NCBI RefSeq assembly: GCF_031157255.1
Contig: NZ_JAVIFX010000009.1
Span: 62,001-126,000, forward strand
Length of the DNA stretch: 64,000 nucleotides
Reading direction: 5' to 3'
Source of the DNA: Bradyrhizobium sp. LHD-71
GTDB lineage: Bacteria > Pseudomonadota > Alphaproteobacteria > Rhizobiales > Xanthobacteraceae
Shown: piece after piece, positions 54,106 through 61,734 of the stretch
Numbering within the stretch: position 1 is the first letter of the stretch
How the letters are laid out: each line of letters starts with the position of its first letter
Program-made: the position numbers and the translations under genes
Notes under the pieces: model-generated
What the model was told of the DNA's origin: nothing
The model's input: the letters and a program-made list of their open reading frames with translations, nothing else
Databases searched by the model: none

Positions 54106-54411
54106 CTAATCCCGCCGCTTCCTCTTGATGGCGGCGATGCGCTCGACGTCCTCCACCTGCAGATGGCGTCCGCGCTCGAGAATCTCGAGCGTGTATTCTT
54201 CATAAGTCAGGCCCAGCCGCTGCGCCTTCTCCACGCGAAACATCGCGACGCCGCGTGAGACGTTCTTGCGCACCTTGTTGTAAGCGCCTTTCCAATAGAA
54301 GTAGTTGCCGATGCCGTCGCGACCCCATTCCGGCACGTGCTCGTCATCGAGCGGGGGGCCGCCGTTGTGCCCCGTGGTCGCGGCATTGGTGTCGTCTTCC
54401 CGATCGCTCAT
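54106..54411 (-). CDS. Small conserved alphaproteobacterial protein of unknown function
   Basis: 101 residues from the ATG at 54411, which overlaps the XRE-cupin stop by four bases. It contains the HNGGPPLDDEH stretch common to many short alphaproteobacterial proteins. It then runs EWGRDGIGNYFYWKGAYNKVRKNVSRGVAMFRVEKAQRLGLTYEEYTLEILERGRHL. The central segment is basic and aromatic and the C-terminus is helical and highly charged (AAIKRKRRD). No function is assigned. Translational coupling to the regulator suggests that the two act together. Confidence 0.7.
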   Translation of the reverse strand: MSDREDDTNAATTGHNGGPPLDDEHVPEWGRDGIGNYFYWKGAYNKVRKNVSRGVAMFRVEKAQRLGLTYEEYTLEILERGRHLQVEDVERIAAIKRKRRD

Positions 54412-54980
54412 CGGGATGCTCCACGATTGATGATCACCGCGTAGCGGATCTGCCGCCTGGTCGGATTGCGAAACAGGATCGGCCGGTCGGTATGCATTTT
54501 CAGGCAATCGCCTTCGGCGAGCCGGAAGCTCTCGTCGCCGACCTCCATCTCCAGCACGCCGTCCAGCACCCAGACATGCTGTTCGAAGCCTGGCATGCCC
54601 ATGTTGTCGAAGTTGACGCTGCGGCGCGGCGGAAACTCGATCTCGATGATGTCGACGGACGATCCTGCAGGCGACACATTGCGACGCTGGTAGCGGGTCG
54701 CTGGATCGCGCCAGGTCGGCTGGGCCCCGCGCCTGGCGACCGGACTTGCCGGCGCTGCGGGCTCGGCGAGAAGCGTCGAGAGGGTGATGCCGAGGCCGAC
54801 GCAGACCTTGTTCATGAGCTGCGCGGTCGGACTCGATTCACCGCGCTCGATCCGCGATAGCATCGCCCGGCTGACGTCGGCCTGCTCCGCAAGACGGTCA
54901 AGCGTCAGTCCTTTGGCGCCGCGCAGTTCGCGGATGCGTGCGCCAATCCGCTGGTCGATGTCGGGCACGGGCGTTCTCAT
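54408..54980 (-). CDS. XRE-family regulator with C-terminal cupin domain
   Basis: 190 residues. Residues 10-65 are a helix-turn-helix of the Cro/C1 type (RIRELRGAKGLTLDRLAEQADVSRAMLSRIERGESSPT). Residues about 105-180 form a cupin (FDNMGMPGFEQHVWVLDGVLEMEVGDESFRLAEGDCLKMHTDRPILF), with H114 and H162 as possible metal or ligand contacts. Such regulators sense small metabolites and control adjacent, often divergent, genes. A perfect 16-bp palindrome lies 14 bases before its start. It is divergent from the monooxygenase gene, which is the likely target. Confidence 0.88.
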   Translation of the reverse strand: MRTPVPDIDQRIGARIRELRGAKGLTLDRLAEQADVSRAMLSRIERGESSPTAQLMNKVCVGLGITLSTLLAEPAAPASPVARRGAQPTWRDPATRYQRRNVSPAGSSVDIIEIEFPPRRSVNFDNMGMPGFEQHVWVLDGVLEMEVGDESFRLAEGDCLKMHTDRPILFRNPTRRQIRYAVIINRGASR

Positions 54981-54994
54981 ATAGGTATCTTAGT

Positions 54995-55010
54995 TTCCAC
55001 TATAGTGGAA
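54995..55010. promoter_or_regulatory. Perfect 16-bp palindrome, probable XRE-cupin operator
   Basis: ttccactatagtggaa is its own reverse complement. It lies between the XRE-cupin start and the divergent monooxygenase gene, where binding could control both. Confidence 0.65.
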
Positions 55011-55120
55011 TCAAGAGCTATATCTGTCGTTCGGCCTGCGCGACGCGCGGGAATGGCGCCCGCCAAATGCGAGTTGCAATTGCCGCCCACGCAGTCGAAT
55101 GCTCGGGCAGGGAGGCTGCC

Positions 55121-56584
55121 ATGGCAAACGAGATGGCAAATAAGCATGTCGATGTGTTGATCGTCGGCGCAGGACTTTCCGGCATCGGCGCCGCGTATCA
55201 CCTGCAAAAGAAATGCCCTGACAAGAGCTATCTGATCCTGGAAGGCCGTGCGTCGATCGGCGGCACGTGGGATCTGTTCCGCTATCCCGGTATCCGTTCC
55301 GACTCGGACATGTTCACCCTCGGCTATTCGTTCAAGCCGTGGACGGAGGAGAAGGCGATCGCGGCAGGCCCGACGATCCTGAACTACATCCGCCAGACCG
55401 CGAGCGATAACGGCATCGAGCCGCACATCCGCTTCCATCACAAGGTCAAGCTCGCGTCGTGGTCATCCAAGGATGCGCGCTGGACAGTGGAGGCGGAGCA
55501 AGGTGAGGCGAACGAGATCGTCCGCTTCACCTGTAATTTCCTGTTCCTGTGCAGCGGCTACTACAGCTACGAGCAAGGCTACACGCCCGAGTTCGCAGGC
55601 GTCGGCAGCTTCAAGGGCCGCGTCGTCCATCCGCAGAGGTGGACCGAAGACATCGACTATGTCGGCAAGCGTGTCGTCGTGATCGGATCGGGTGCGACGG
55701 CGGTGACGCTGGTGCCGGAAATGGCGAAGACTGCCGCGCATGTGACGATGCTGCAGCGGTCGCCCACTTATGTGGTCGCGCGGCCCGCATCGGACCCCGT
55801 AGCGAACAAGGTGCGCGCGCGGCTCGGCCCGCGGCTTGCCTACCACCTGATCCGCTGGCGCAATGTCCTGTTCGGCATGTACTTTTTTCAGCTTTGCCGC
55901 CGCAAACCGGAACGGGCCAAGCAACTGATCCTGGGGGGCGTGCGCATGGCGCTGGGCAAGGATTACGACGTCAAGACGCATTTCACGCCGCGCTATAATC
56001 CATGGCAACAGCGTTTGTGCCTGGTGCCGGATGGCGACTTGTTCCGCTCCATTCGCGAGGGCCGCGCTTCGGTGGTGACAAACCACATCGACACGTTCAC
56101 CGAAAAAGGCATCCGGTTGAAGGACGGCTCCGAGCTCGAAGCCGACATGATCGTCACCGCGACCGGGCTCAACCTGCAGGTCATGGGTGGCATGTCACTC
56201 AGCGTTGACGGCAAGGCGGTCGAGCCGTCGCAACTGATGAGCTACAAGGGCATGATGTATTCGGACATTCCGAATTTCGCGACCGCGACAGGCTACACCA
56301 ACGCATCGTGGACGCTGAAATGCGATCTCACCTGCGAGTACGTCTGCCGCCTCCTCAATTTCATGGACAAGCGCGGCTACCGGAGTTGCGTGCCGCGGCA
56401 AACCGATCCTTCGGTAACCGAGGCGCCCTGGCTCGACTTCACGTCCGGCTACGTGCAGCGCTCGCTGGCAAAGTTTCCGAAGCAGGGCTCGAAGCGCCCA
56501 TGGAAACTCTATCAGAACTATGCGCTCGACATCGTTTCGCTGCGGTTCGGCAAGCTCAACGACGGCGTGATGCACTATTCGTGA
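55121..56584 (+). CDS. Flavin monooxygenase, Baeyer-Villiger type
   Basis: 487 residues from the ATG at 55121, with gggagg upstream; the open frame extends upstream into the operator region. FAD site: DVLIVGAGLSGIGAAYHL (GxGxxG at residues 16-21). NADPH site: VVVIGSGATAVTLVPEM. The Baeyer-Villiger fingerprint FxGxxxHxxxW is present as FKGRVVHPQRW. A typical RYPGIRSDSD loop follows the first FAD motif. It would insert oxygen next to a ketone or oxidise a related substrate with NADPH and O2. It is divergent from the XRE-cupin regulator. No neighbouring ketone pathway identifies the substrate. Confidence 0.9.
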   Translation: MANEMANKHVDVLIVGAGLSGIGAAYHLQKKCPDKSYLILEGRASIGGTWDLFRYPGIRSDSDMFTLGYSFKPWTEEKAIAAGPTILNYIRQTASDNGIEPHIRFHHKVKLASWSSKDARWTVEAEQGEANEIVRFTCNFLFLCSGYYSYEQGYTPEFAGVGSFKGRVVHPQRWTEDIDYVGKRVVVIGSGATAVTLVPEMAKTAAHVTMLQRSPTYVVARPASDPVANKVRARLGPRLAYHLIRWRNVLFGMYFFQLCRRKPERAKQLILGGVRMALGKDYDVKTHFTPRYNPWQQRLCLVPDGDLFRSIREGRASVVTNHIDTFTEKGIRLKDGSELEADMIVTATGLNLQVMGGMSLSVDGKAVEPSQLMSYKGMMYSDIPNFATATGYTNASWTLKCDLTCEYVCRLLNFMDKRGYRSCVPRQTDPSVTEAPWLDFTSGYVQRSLAKFPKQGSKRPWKLYQNYALDIVSLRFGKLNDGVMHYS

Positions 56585-56806
56585 AGGCCATGTCGGCGTG
56601 CGCCGTTTCGCTTTGCCCGTACACCGTCATCACCAATGCCCGCCGTTGCGGCTAGCCGTCACTTTCTGTGCGGGTCGATCACATCCTCGTGCCGCGTTTT
56701 GAACCATTGGTCTAGGCCCGACACAGAAGAAGACGGAACGGGCGCGGCGAGTGGCCTTCTGCTCTGCCGCAGACTCGTGTGCGACGACGAGTGAAGGAGC
56801 CGAACG

Positions 56807-57022
56807 ATGAGCCCGTTTGCCAAGGCGTTGCGCTATCGGCGTCTCGCCGCGCGCGAAACCAACAAGGCGATCATCAGCCTGCTGCAGCGGCTTGCGGATG
56901 ATGTCGAAAGACGCGCCCGCGCAAAGGCGGCTGCGCCGCGCGGACCGGCGCTGGTGGTGTCGCTGTCCGCAAGCCTTGCGGCACGCGCAATCCAGCGGGC
57001 TCAAGCGATCAGGGCTGCTTGA
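56807..57022 (+). CDS. Small basic protein of unknown function
   Basis: 71 residues, with gtgaaggag 8 bases before the ATG. It is almost all helix-forming and Ala/Arg-rich (KALRYRRLAARETNKAIISLLQRLADDVERRARAKAAAP). No known domain was recognised. The Shine-Dalgarno sequence and the amphipathic pattern support a real gene, but chance translation of GC-rich DNA is the alternative. The 222 bases before it hold no recognisable element. Confidence 0.45.
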   Translation: MSPFAKALRYRRLAARETNKAIISLLQRLADDVERRARAKAAAPRGPALVVSLSASLAARAIQRAQAIRAA

Positions 57023-57084
57023 ACACTGCCGGCCGTCGCACAGGTTAGCCGTTTCGACTTTCGGCGGTGTCCGACGGTGCAGGG

Positions 57085-57249
57085 TCAGTGGAGGGGCGGG
57101 TTCCAGTCAATCCAGAACACGTAGATCCCAACGAAGCCAGCCGCGGCGCAGGCGCCGACCATCGCCCAAGGCGTCGAATAACGCGCTACGCGACTTAGCG
57201 CGAAGAACATCCCCAGCCAGACCGCGGCGAGTATTGCCAGTTCTTTCAT
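57085..57249 (-). CDS. Small two-helix membrane protein
   Basis: 54 residues, read on the minus strand with a good Shine-Dalgarno ggagaggg before the ATG. Two hydrophobic stretches are seen: ELAILAAVWLGMFFAL (residues 3-18) and WAMVGACAAAGFVGIYVFWI (28-47), separated by a short basic loop. It starts 48 bases from a perfect CRP-type box. There is no recognised family, but the ribosome site, membrane pattern and promoter box together support a real gene. Confidence 0.6.
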   Translation of the reverse strand: MKELAILAAVWLGMFFALSRVARYSTPWAMVGACAAAGFVGIYVFWIDWNPPLH

Positions 57250-57296
57250 TTGCCCTCTCCATCCCGACGCTAGAATGACGAAGTCTTGAGGGCGCG

Positions 57297-57316
57297 TATG
57301 TGAGATAGATCACATA
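57297..57316. promoter_or_regulatory. CRP-type box (TGTGA-N6-TCACA)
   Basis: TATGTGA (57297-57303) and TCACATA (57310-57316) are exact complements around GATAGA. This is the classical cAMP-receptor-protein consensus and differs from the FNR/FixK site TTGAT-N4-ATCAA. It is between the divergent small membrane protein and amidase genes. Confidence 0.7.
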
Positions 57317-57406
57317 CATCTCGCCGCCATGGACAAGCGATGCGTCGACCCGCTTTGACGAGCAGGGCCATTGCGCCGTGCGCGCGGAGTTGCGATCCTG
57401 CCGCGC

Positions 57407-58693
57407 ATGACGAGCTCCCGCGAACGAACCGAACTTGCCCTGGCCCGCATCGCCGACCCGACAGGCGAAGGCGCGCGATCCTGCCTCACCGTCTATGCCG
57501 ACGCTGCGCGCGCTGCCGCCGACGCGGCCGATGCGCGCGCAAGATCCGGCCGGCCGCTGGGCCCGCTCGACGGCGCGGTGGTCACGATCAAGGACCTGTT
57601 CGACGTGGCCGGCGAGGTGACGCGGGCCGGTTCGGCCGTGCTCGCAAAGCGCGGTAGTCCTGCCGTCGCTGACGCGCCGACCATCGCCCGCCTGCGAGAG
57701 GCGGGCGCCGTGATCGTCGCCAAGACCAACATGACCGAGTTCGCGTTTTCAGGTGTTGGCGCCAATCCGCATTTCGGCACGCCGGGTAATCCGGCGGACC
57801 GCAAGCGCATACCCGGTGGCTCGTCCTCAGGCGGCGCGGTCGCCTGCGCCGATGGCATCGGCGAGATCACCATTGGCACCGACACCGGCGGCTCGACGCG
57901 CATCCCCGCAGCGCTCTGTGGCATCGTCGGCTACAAGCCGACTGCGAAGCGCATCACGAGAGAAGGGGCCTATCCGCTGTCGTTCGCGCTCGACTCGATC
58001 GGGCCGATGGCGCGCAGCGTCGCCGACTGCTACCGCGCCGATGCCGGCCTCGCTGCCGAACGACCTGAGCCGCTGCAGGCCGCTGACCTGGGCAGCATCC
58101 GTATCGGTCTCGTCCAGGGCCTGGTCCTGGAGAACATGGACCGCATCGTCGCGCCCGCGTTCGAGAGGGCGCTCGGCAAGCTTGGAAACGCAAAGCGCGT
58201 GGATGTAACGCTCGACCTGAGCATGATGGTTGGCGTCAACGAGCGCGGCGGGATAGCGCCGCCGGAGGCGTATGCGATCCATCGCACGCTCCTGAGCGAA
58301 GCCGGCGACGGCGTCGATCCGTTCGTCCGCGCGCGGATCATGCGAGCGGCGCCGATGAGCGCTGCCGACTACATCCAGAACATGCGCGACCGCGAGGCGG
58401 GGATTTCGCGCATGCAGGCCGCGTTCAACGATCTCGACGTGCTGGCGCTGCCGACGACGCCGATCGTTGCGCCGACGATGGATGAGGTCGCCACACCAGA
58501 CGGCTTCGCGGCTCGTAACGCGCTGCTCCTTCGCAACACCTCGATCGCGAACTTCTTCGACCTGTGTGCAATCAGCCTGCCCTTGAAGCTGGGCAACTCG
58601 TTGCCGTGCGGGCTGATGCTGTTTGCACGCCATGGCAACGACCGGAAGCTGTTCCAGGTAGCGGCCGCGGTGGAAAAGGCGCTGGCGGCGTAG
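57407..58693 (+). CDS. Amidase signature family hydrolase
   Basis: 428 residues from the ATG at 57407. The Ser-cisSer-Lys triad is recognisable: K62 in VVTIKDLFDV, the serine cluster GGSSSGG (S139-S141) and S163 in GTDTGGSTRIPA. The family cleaves amides, including indoleacetamide, carbamoyl and aryl amides, and GatA belongs to it. No gatB or gatC is adjacent, so it is not the tRNA amidotransferase subunit. The substrate is unknown. A CRP-type box is centred about 100 bases upstream. Confidence 0.9.
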   Translation: MTSSRERTELALARIADPTGEGARSCLTVYADAARAAADAADARARSGRPLGPLDGAVVTIKDLFDVAGEVTRAGSAVLAKRGSPAVADAPTIARLREAGAVIVAKTNMTEFAFSGVGANPHFGTPGNPADRKRIPGGSSSGGAVACADGIGEITIGTDTGGSTRIPAALCGIVGYKPTAKRITREGAYPLSFALDSIGPMARSVADCYRADAGLAAERPEPLQAADLGSIRIGLVQGLVLENMDRIVAPAFERALGKLGNAKRVDVTLDLSMMVGVNERGGIAPPEAYAIHRTLLSEAGDGVDPFVRARIMRAAPMSAADYIQNMRDREAGISRMQAAFNDLDVLALPTTPIVAPTMDEVATPDGFAARNALLLRNTSIANFFDLCAISLPLKLGNSLPCGLMLFARHGNDRKLFQVAAAVEKALAA

Positions 58694-58822
58694 CGAGACG
58701 AGCCTGGAGCACGAAGATCCATACCTCGTGAGGCGCAAGGCCGCCGAACCGACCAGTCCAAGCGGAGCGTGTGCGGGAGCACGCAACTTTGAGGCTCGTC
58801 GAAAACTTTGGGGCGTCCCGTG

Positions 58823-59281
58823 ATGCGCCAATCACCGCAAGGTCAGACCAGACAAATGGATGTCGAGGACGTTGTTAGAAGGGCAATCCTTTCGATGGAA
58901 TCCGATGCGATCGTTGCTTCGGATAAGGACGGGAGGATCGTATTCTGGAATCCGGGGGCCGAGCGGATCTTCGGTTACGCCAGCGCGCACGCCGTAGGCC
59001 AATCGTTGGACATTATTATTCCGGAACGATTGAGGAAGCGCCACTGGAACGGGTACCGCTATGTCATGGAAGGCGGGGATAGTCGGTATGGAAAGGGCGA
59101 TCTATTGGCAGTTCCTGCCATCGCTAGCGATGGCAGGAATCTTTCAGTGGAGTTCACCATAGTCCCATTGAAGTCAAAAGCTGACGACCTCATGGGATTT
59201 GTCGCCATCATGCGCGACGTCACGAGCCGATTTGAAGAGACGCGGGAGCTTCGGCGAAAACTCGCGGAAGCAAGCAAGTAG
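58823..59281 (+). CDS. Stand-alone PAS-domain protein
   Basis: 152 residues from the ATG at 58823; the internal ATG at 58856 is an alternative. It contains a single PAS fold: AILSMESDAIVASDKDGRIVFWNPGAERIFGYASAHAVGQSLDIIIPERLRKRHWNGYRYVMEGG, ending with FVAIMRDVTSRFEETRELRRKL, which is the usual exit helix towards an output domain. No kinase, cyclase or receiver follows, so it may work as a sensor partner for another protein. The ligand is unknown. Confidence 0.83.
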   Translation: MRQSPQGQTRQMDVEDVVRRAILSMESDAIVASDKDGRIVFWNPGAERIFGYASAHAVGQSLDIIIPERLRKRHWNGYRYVMEGGDSRYGKGDLLAVPAIASDGRNLSVEFTIVPLKSKADDLMGFVAIMRDVTSRFEETRELRRKLAEASK

Positions 59282-59329
59282 AGCGGCTCACGAGCGGCCG
59301 ATCTGCGGGAAGTCCGTCGTGCCGCGGCC

Positions 59330-59566
59330 TCACGATTTCGCCACCTCGGCAGATCCATCAGGGGACATCCGAAAGAACGTGCCGCTGTCGTGCATATCGA
59401 TCAGCCCGTCGCGCTTCAGCCGTCCGATGCCCGCGCGATAGTCGTAAGCTTGGCCGCCTTCATTCCGGAACACCGCATGGACGCGTTCGACAAAGATGCG
59501 GCCTTGCGGATCGGGCCCTATCACCTTGGCAATCTCGAGCAAGCGCTTGGCGGCGTCGGCGGTCAT
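59330..59566 (-). CDS. Small conserved hypothetical protein
   Basis: 78 residues from the ATG at 59566. The sequence TADAAKRLLEIAKVIGPDPQGRIFVERVHAVFRNEGGQAYDYRAGIGRLKRDGLIDMHDSGTFFRMS has the helix-strand pattern of a small winged-helix domain. A DNA-binding or adaptor role is possible, but no family was recognised. The Shine-Dalgarno sequence is weak, so the start is uncertain. Confidence 0.5.
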   Translation of the reverse strand: MTADAAKRLLEIAKVIGPDPQGRIFVERVHAVFRNEGGQAYDYRAGIGRLKRDGLIDMHDSGTFFRMSPDGSAEVAKS

Positions 59567-59844
59567 GATCAAACCGGCTCTGCTAGTCCGTCCGTCCGAC
59601 AAGCATAGCCTATTTGCGCGATTGCGGGTGTGGCAATTCAAGCAACCGGTAAGGTTGGCCGCCTGGGACTCTTAAGTAGTGGCCGAGTTGCGCCAACCAG
59701 CGCAATGAACTCGTGGCGATCTGCAAGCGCTCCGCATTGAAGAAGAAGCCAAGAGGTCTAACTCGAAGAGGAAACCGCGCACCGGCATCAGGGTGCGCGA
59801 CTTCTCGAAGGTTCTCGCCGGCCCGTTGTTCCCTCCCGTAGCAT

Positions 59845-59864
59845 ATAGTATACATGTATACTAT
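59845..59864. promoter_or_regulatory. Perfect 20-bp palindrome upstream of the SDR gene
   Basis: atagtatacatgtatactat is exactly self-complementary. It lies 84 bases before the SDR start, in an otherwise featureless 382-base interval (59567-59948). It resembles operators of GntR or TetR regulators, but no such regulator gene is adjacent. Confidence 0.6.
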
Positions 59865-59948
59865 TCTCGAAGCGCATGGCACCATGAGCGCTGTCACAGC
59901 GGATCAAATGTGTGTCGATACAGGCACGGACATCGGGAGGAGGGTTGG

Positions 59949-60818
59949 ATGAGCGGGCTTCCGGAGCCGCCGCAGAAGGGACGGACGATGCTTCCGTCCG
60001 GAACTTACGTCGGCAAAGTGGTGATGGTGACCGGCGGCGGGACGGGATTGGGCAAGGCAATGGCGACTGAGTTCGCACGCCTTGGCGCCACCGTCGCTAT
60101 TGCAAGCCGTAGCGCAGAGCACCGTGCCAACGGTGTGCGCGCGGTGGAGGAGGCGGGTGGGCGCGCTGTCGACGTGGCGCTGGACGTTCGCGACGCGGCC
60201 CAGGTGGCTGCCGCGTTCGATCAGATCACCCAGGCCGCGGGTCCGGTGGACGTGCTGATCAACAACGCGGCCGGCAACTTTCCGATTCCGGCAGAGCGGC
60301 TCAGTCCCAACGGCTGGAAAGCTGTGGTTGATATCGTGCTGACCGGCGCCTTCCTGTGCAGCCAGGAGTTTGCCCGCCGCTGCGTCGCCCGCGGCGCACC
60401 AGGATCCATCCTGAACATCCTCGTGACCTACATCGACGGCGGTGCGCCGGGACATTCGCACAGTGCCGCGGCAAAGGCAGGCGTGGCGAGCCTGACCGAA
60501 ACGCTTGCCGTGGAGTGGGCGCCGGACGGCATTCGCGTCAATGCGATATCGCCCGGTCTGTTTCCGCACGACGACCATACTGCGTCAATGCGTGCGAACC
60601 GGCCGGACGGATACGAGGCCGAGTGGAACCGAATACCGGCACTGCGCGTCGGCCGCACGCATGAACTCGGCTGGCTCGCGACCTACCTCTGCTCGCCATA
60701 CGCGGCCTACATCACGGGCCACACGGCGGTCATCGATGGCGGCGACCGTCTTCGCCGTTCGGTGCGGATGCCGGTGTTCGTGCCGATCCGCGAGCTGATA
60801 CCCGAAACGCCACGCTAG
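59949..60818 (+). CDS. Short-chain dehydrogenase/reductase, 2,4-dienoyl-CoA reductase type
   Basis: 289 residues from the ATG at 59949, with gggaggagg upstream. The nucleotide site is VVMVTGGGTGLGKAMATEFARLG, then the NNAAGNF element. The usual YxxxK is missing: the active lysine region is HSHSAAAKAGV. In dienoyl-CoA reductases the tyrosine lies 15 residues and the serine 4 residues before the lysine, and this protein has exactly those in TYIDGGAPGHSHSAAAK. It therefore probably reduces unsaturated acyl-CoA thioesters with NADPH in beta-oxidation. The stop codon lies within a repeat. There is no companion acyl-CoA gene next to it. Confidence 0.85.
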   Translation: MSGLPEPPQKGRTMLPSGTYVGKVVMVTGGGTGLGKAMATEFARLGATVAIASRSAEHRANGVRAVEEAGGRAVDVALDVRDAAQVAAAFDQITQAAGPVDVLINNAAGNFPIPAERLSPNGWKAVVDIVLTGAFLCSQEFARRCVARGAPGSILNILVTYIDGGAPGHSHSAAAKAGVASLTETLAVEWAPDGIRVNAISPGLFPHDDHTASMRANRPDGYEAEWNRIPALRVGRTHELGWLATYLCSPYAAYITGHTAVIDGGDRLRRSVRMPVFVPIRELIPETPR

Positions 60819-60960
60819 TGTCGTGGATCAGAAATTCGCACCATCGTTGCCGCAACTCCGTCGACACTAGAATCATAAACTTGCTAGTGTCCCGATCGAA
60901 TCCGAAGTTCGCTCTGAGCTCGCTGCAAAGTATAGCGAACTTCGGATTCGGGACACTAGC
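60814..60960. repeat. Two successive inverted repeats with CTAGTGTC ends
   Basis: The first pair is ctagtgtcg (60815-60823) with cgacactag (60862-60870). The second is 60883-60913 with 60934-60960, pairing over 27 bases with a 4-base insertion (gatc) in the left arm. All four ends share CTAGTGTC. It lies between convergent genes and overlaps the SDR stop. It could act as a bidirectional transcription end or be a non-autonomous mobile repeat. Confidence 0.65.
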
Positions 60961-61008
60961 CTGCATCGACAACATAAGCGCGGTCTTCGCGTTCGCGAGG
61001 ACTGTCGG

Positions 61009-61698
61009 CTATTTGATCGAAAAGTTCAGCGTGCCGATACCGTCGATGCCGCAGGCGACCGCGTCGCCTTTAGCGAGAGCGGCGACGCCGGCAGGGGTGC
61101 CGGTCATGATGACGTCGCCAGCGCCCACCGACACCTGTTGCGAGAGCTTTGCGATGATCTCGGCAGTGTTCCAGATCATCTGCGCGATATCGCCGTCCTG
61201 CCGCATCTCGCCGTTCACCTTGAGCCAGATGCGGGCCTTGTCCGGATGGCCGATCTCGGCTGCCGGTCGGAGCGCCCCGCAAGGAGCGCCCTGATCGAAC
61301 GATTTGCCGATCTCCCAAGGCTGCTCCTTCTTGCGCGAAGCCATCTGTAAGTCTCGACGCGTCAGGTCGACGCCGACCCCATACCCGTAGACGTGATCGA
61401 GGGCGCGCGAAGGATCGATGTCCGCGCCGCCGCTCTTCAGCGCGACGACCAGCTCAACCTCGTGGTGCATGTCCTTGGTCAGTGGCGGATAGGGGATCAC
61501 GGCTCCGTCCGCTGCGACCATGTCAGCATGCTTGGCGAAAAAGAACGGTGGCTGGCGCTCGTCATTTCCGAGTTCGCGGATGTGTTCGAGATAGTTGCGC
61601 CCGACACACCAGATGCGGCGCACCGGAAATGCCTGCGTGGTGCCGGCGACGGGAATTTGCGGCTGCGCCGGCGGCGCGATGACGAACGATGTGCTCAT
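61009..61698 (-). CDS. Fumarylacetoacetate hydrolase (FAH) family protein
   Basis: 229 residues. It has the FAH beta-roll: RIWCVGRNYLEHIREL, PPFFFAKHADMV, the metal ligands in HHEVELVVAL (two glutamates) and YGVGVDLTRRDLQ (aspartate), and the closing VIMTGTPAGVAAL. Small family members act as acylpyruvate hydrolases, maleylpyruvate hydrolases or oxaloacetate decarboxylases. The substrate cannot be fixed from sequence. The Shine-Dalgarno sequence is weak. It shares its strand with the MsbA-like gene upstream, 36 bases away. Confidence 0.9.
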   Translation of the reverse strand: MSTSFVIAPPAQPQIPVAGTTQAFPVRRIWCVGRNYLEHIRELGNDERQPPFFFAKHADMVAADGAVIPYPPLTKDMHHEVELVVALKSGGADIDPSRALDHVYGYGVGVDLTRRDLQMASRKKEQPWEIGKSFDQGAPCGALRPAAEIGHPDKARIWLKVNGEMRQDGDIAQMIWNTAEIIAKLSQQVSVGAGDVIMTGTPAGVAALAKGDAVACGIDGIGTLNFSIK

Positions 61699-61734
61699 GG
61701 ATGATCTCGGGATGAAGATGAAGGCAAGGCCACC

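Noticed and set aside
57407-58693. GatA subunit of the tRNA amidotransferase
   Set aside because: No gatB or gatC adjacent; the amidase signature alone does not support GatA.
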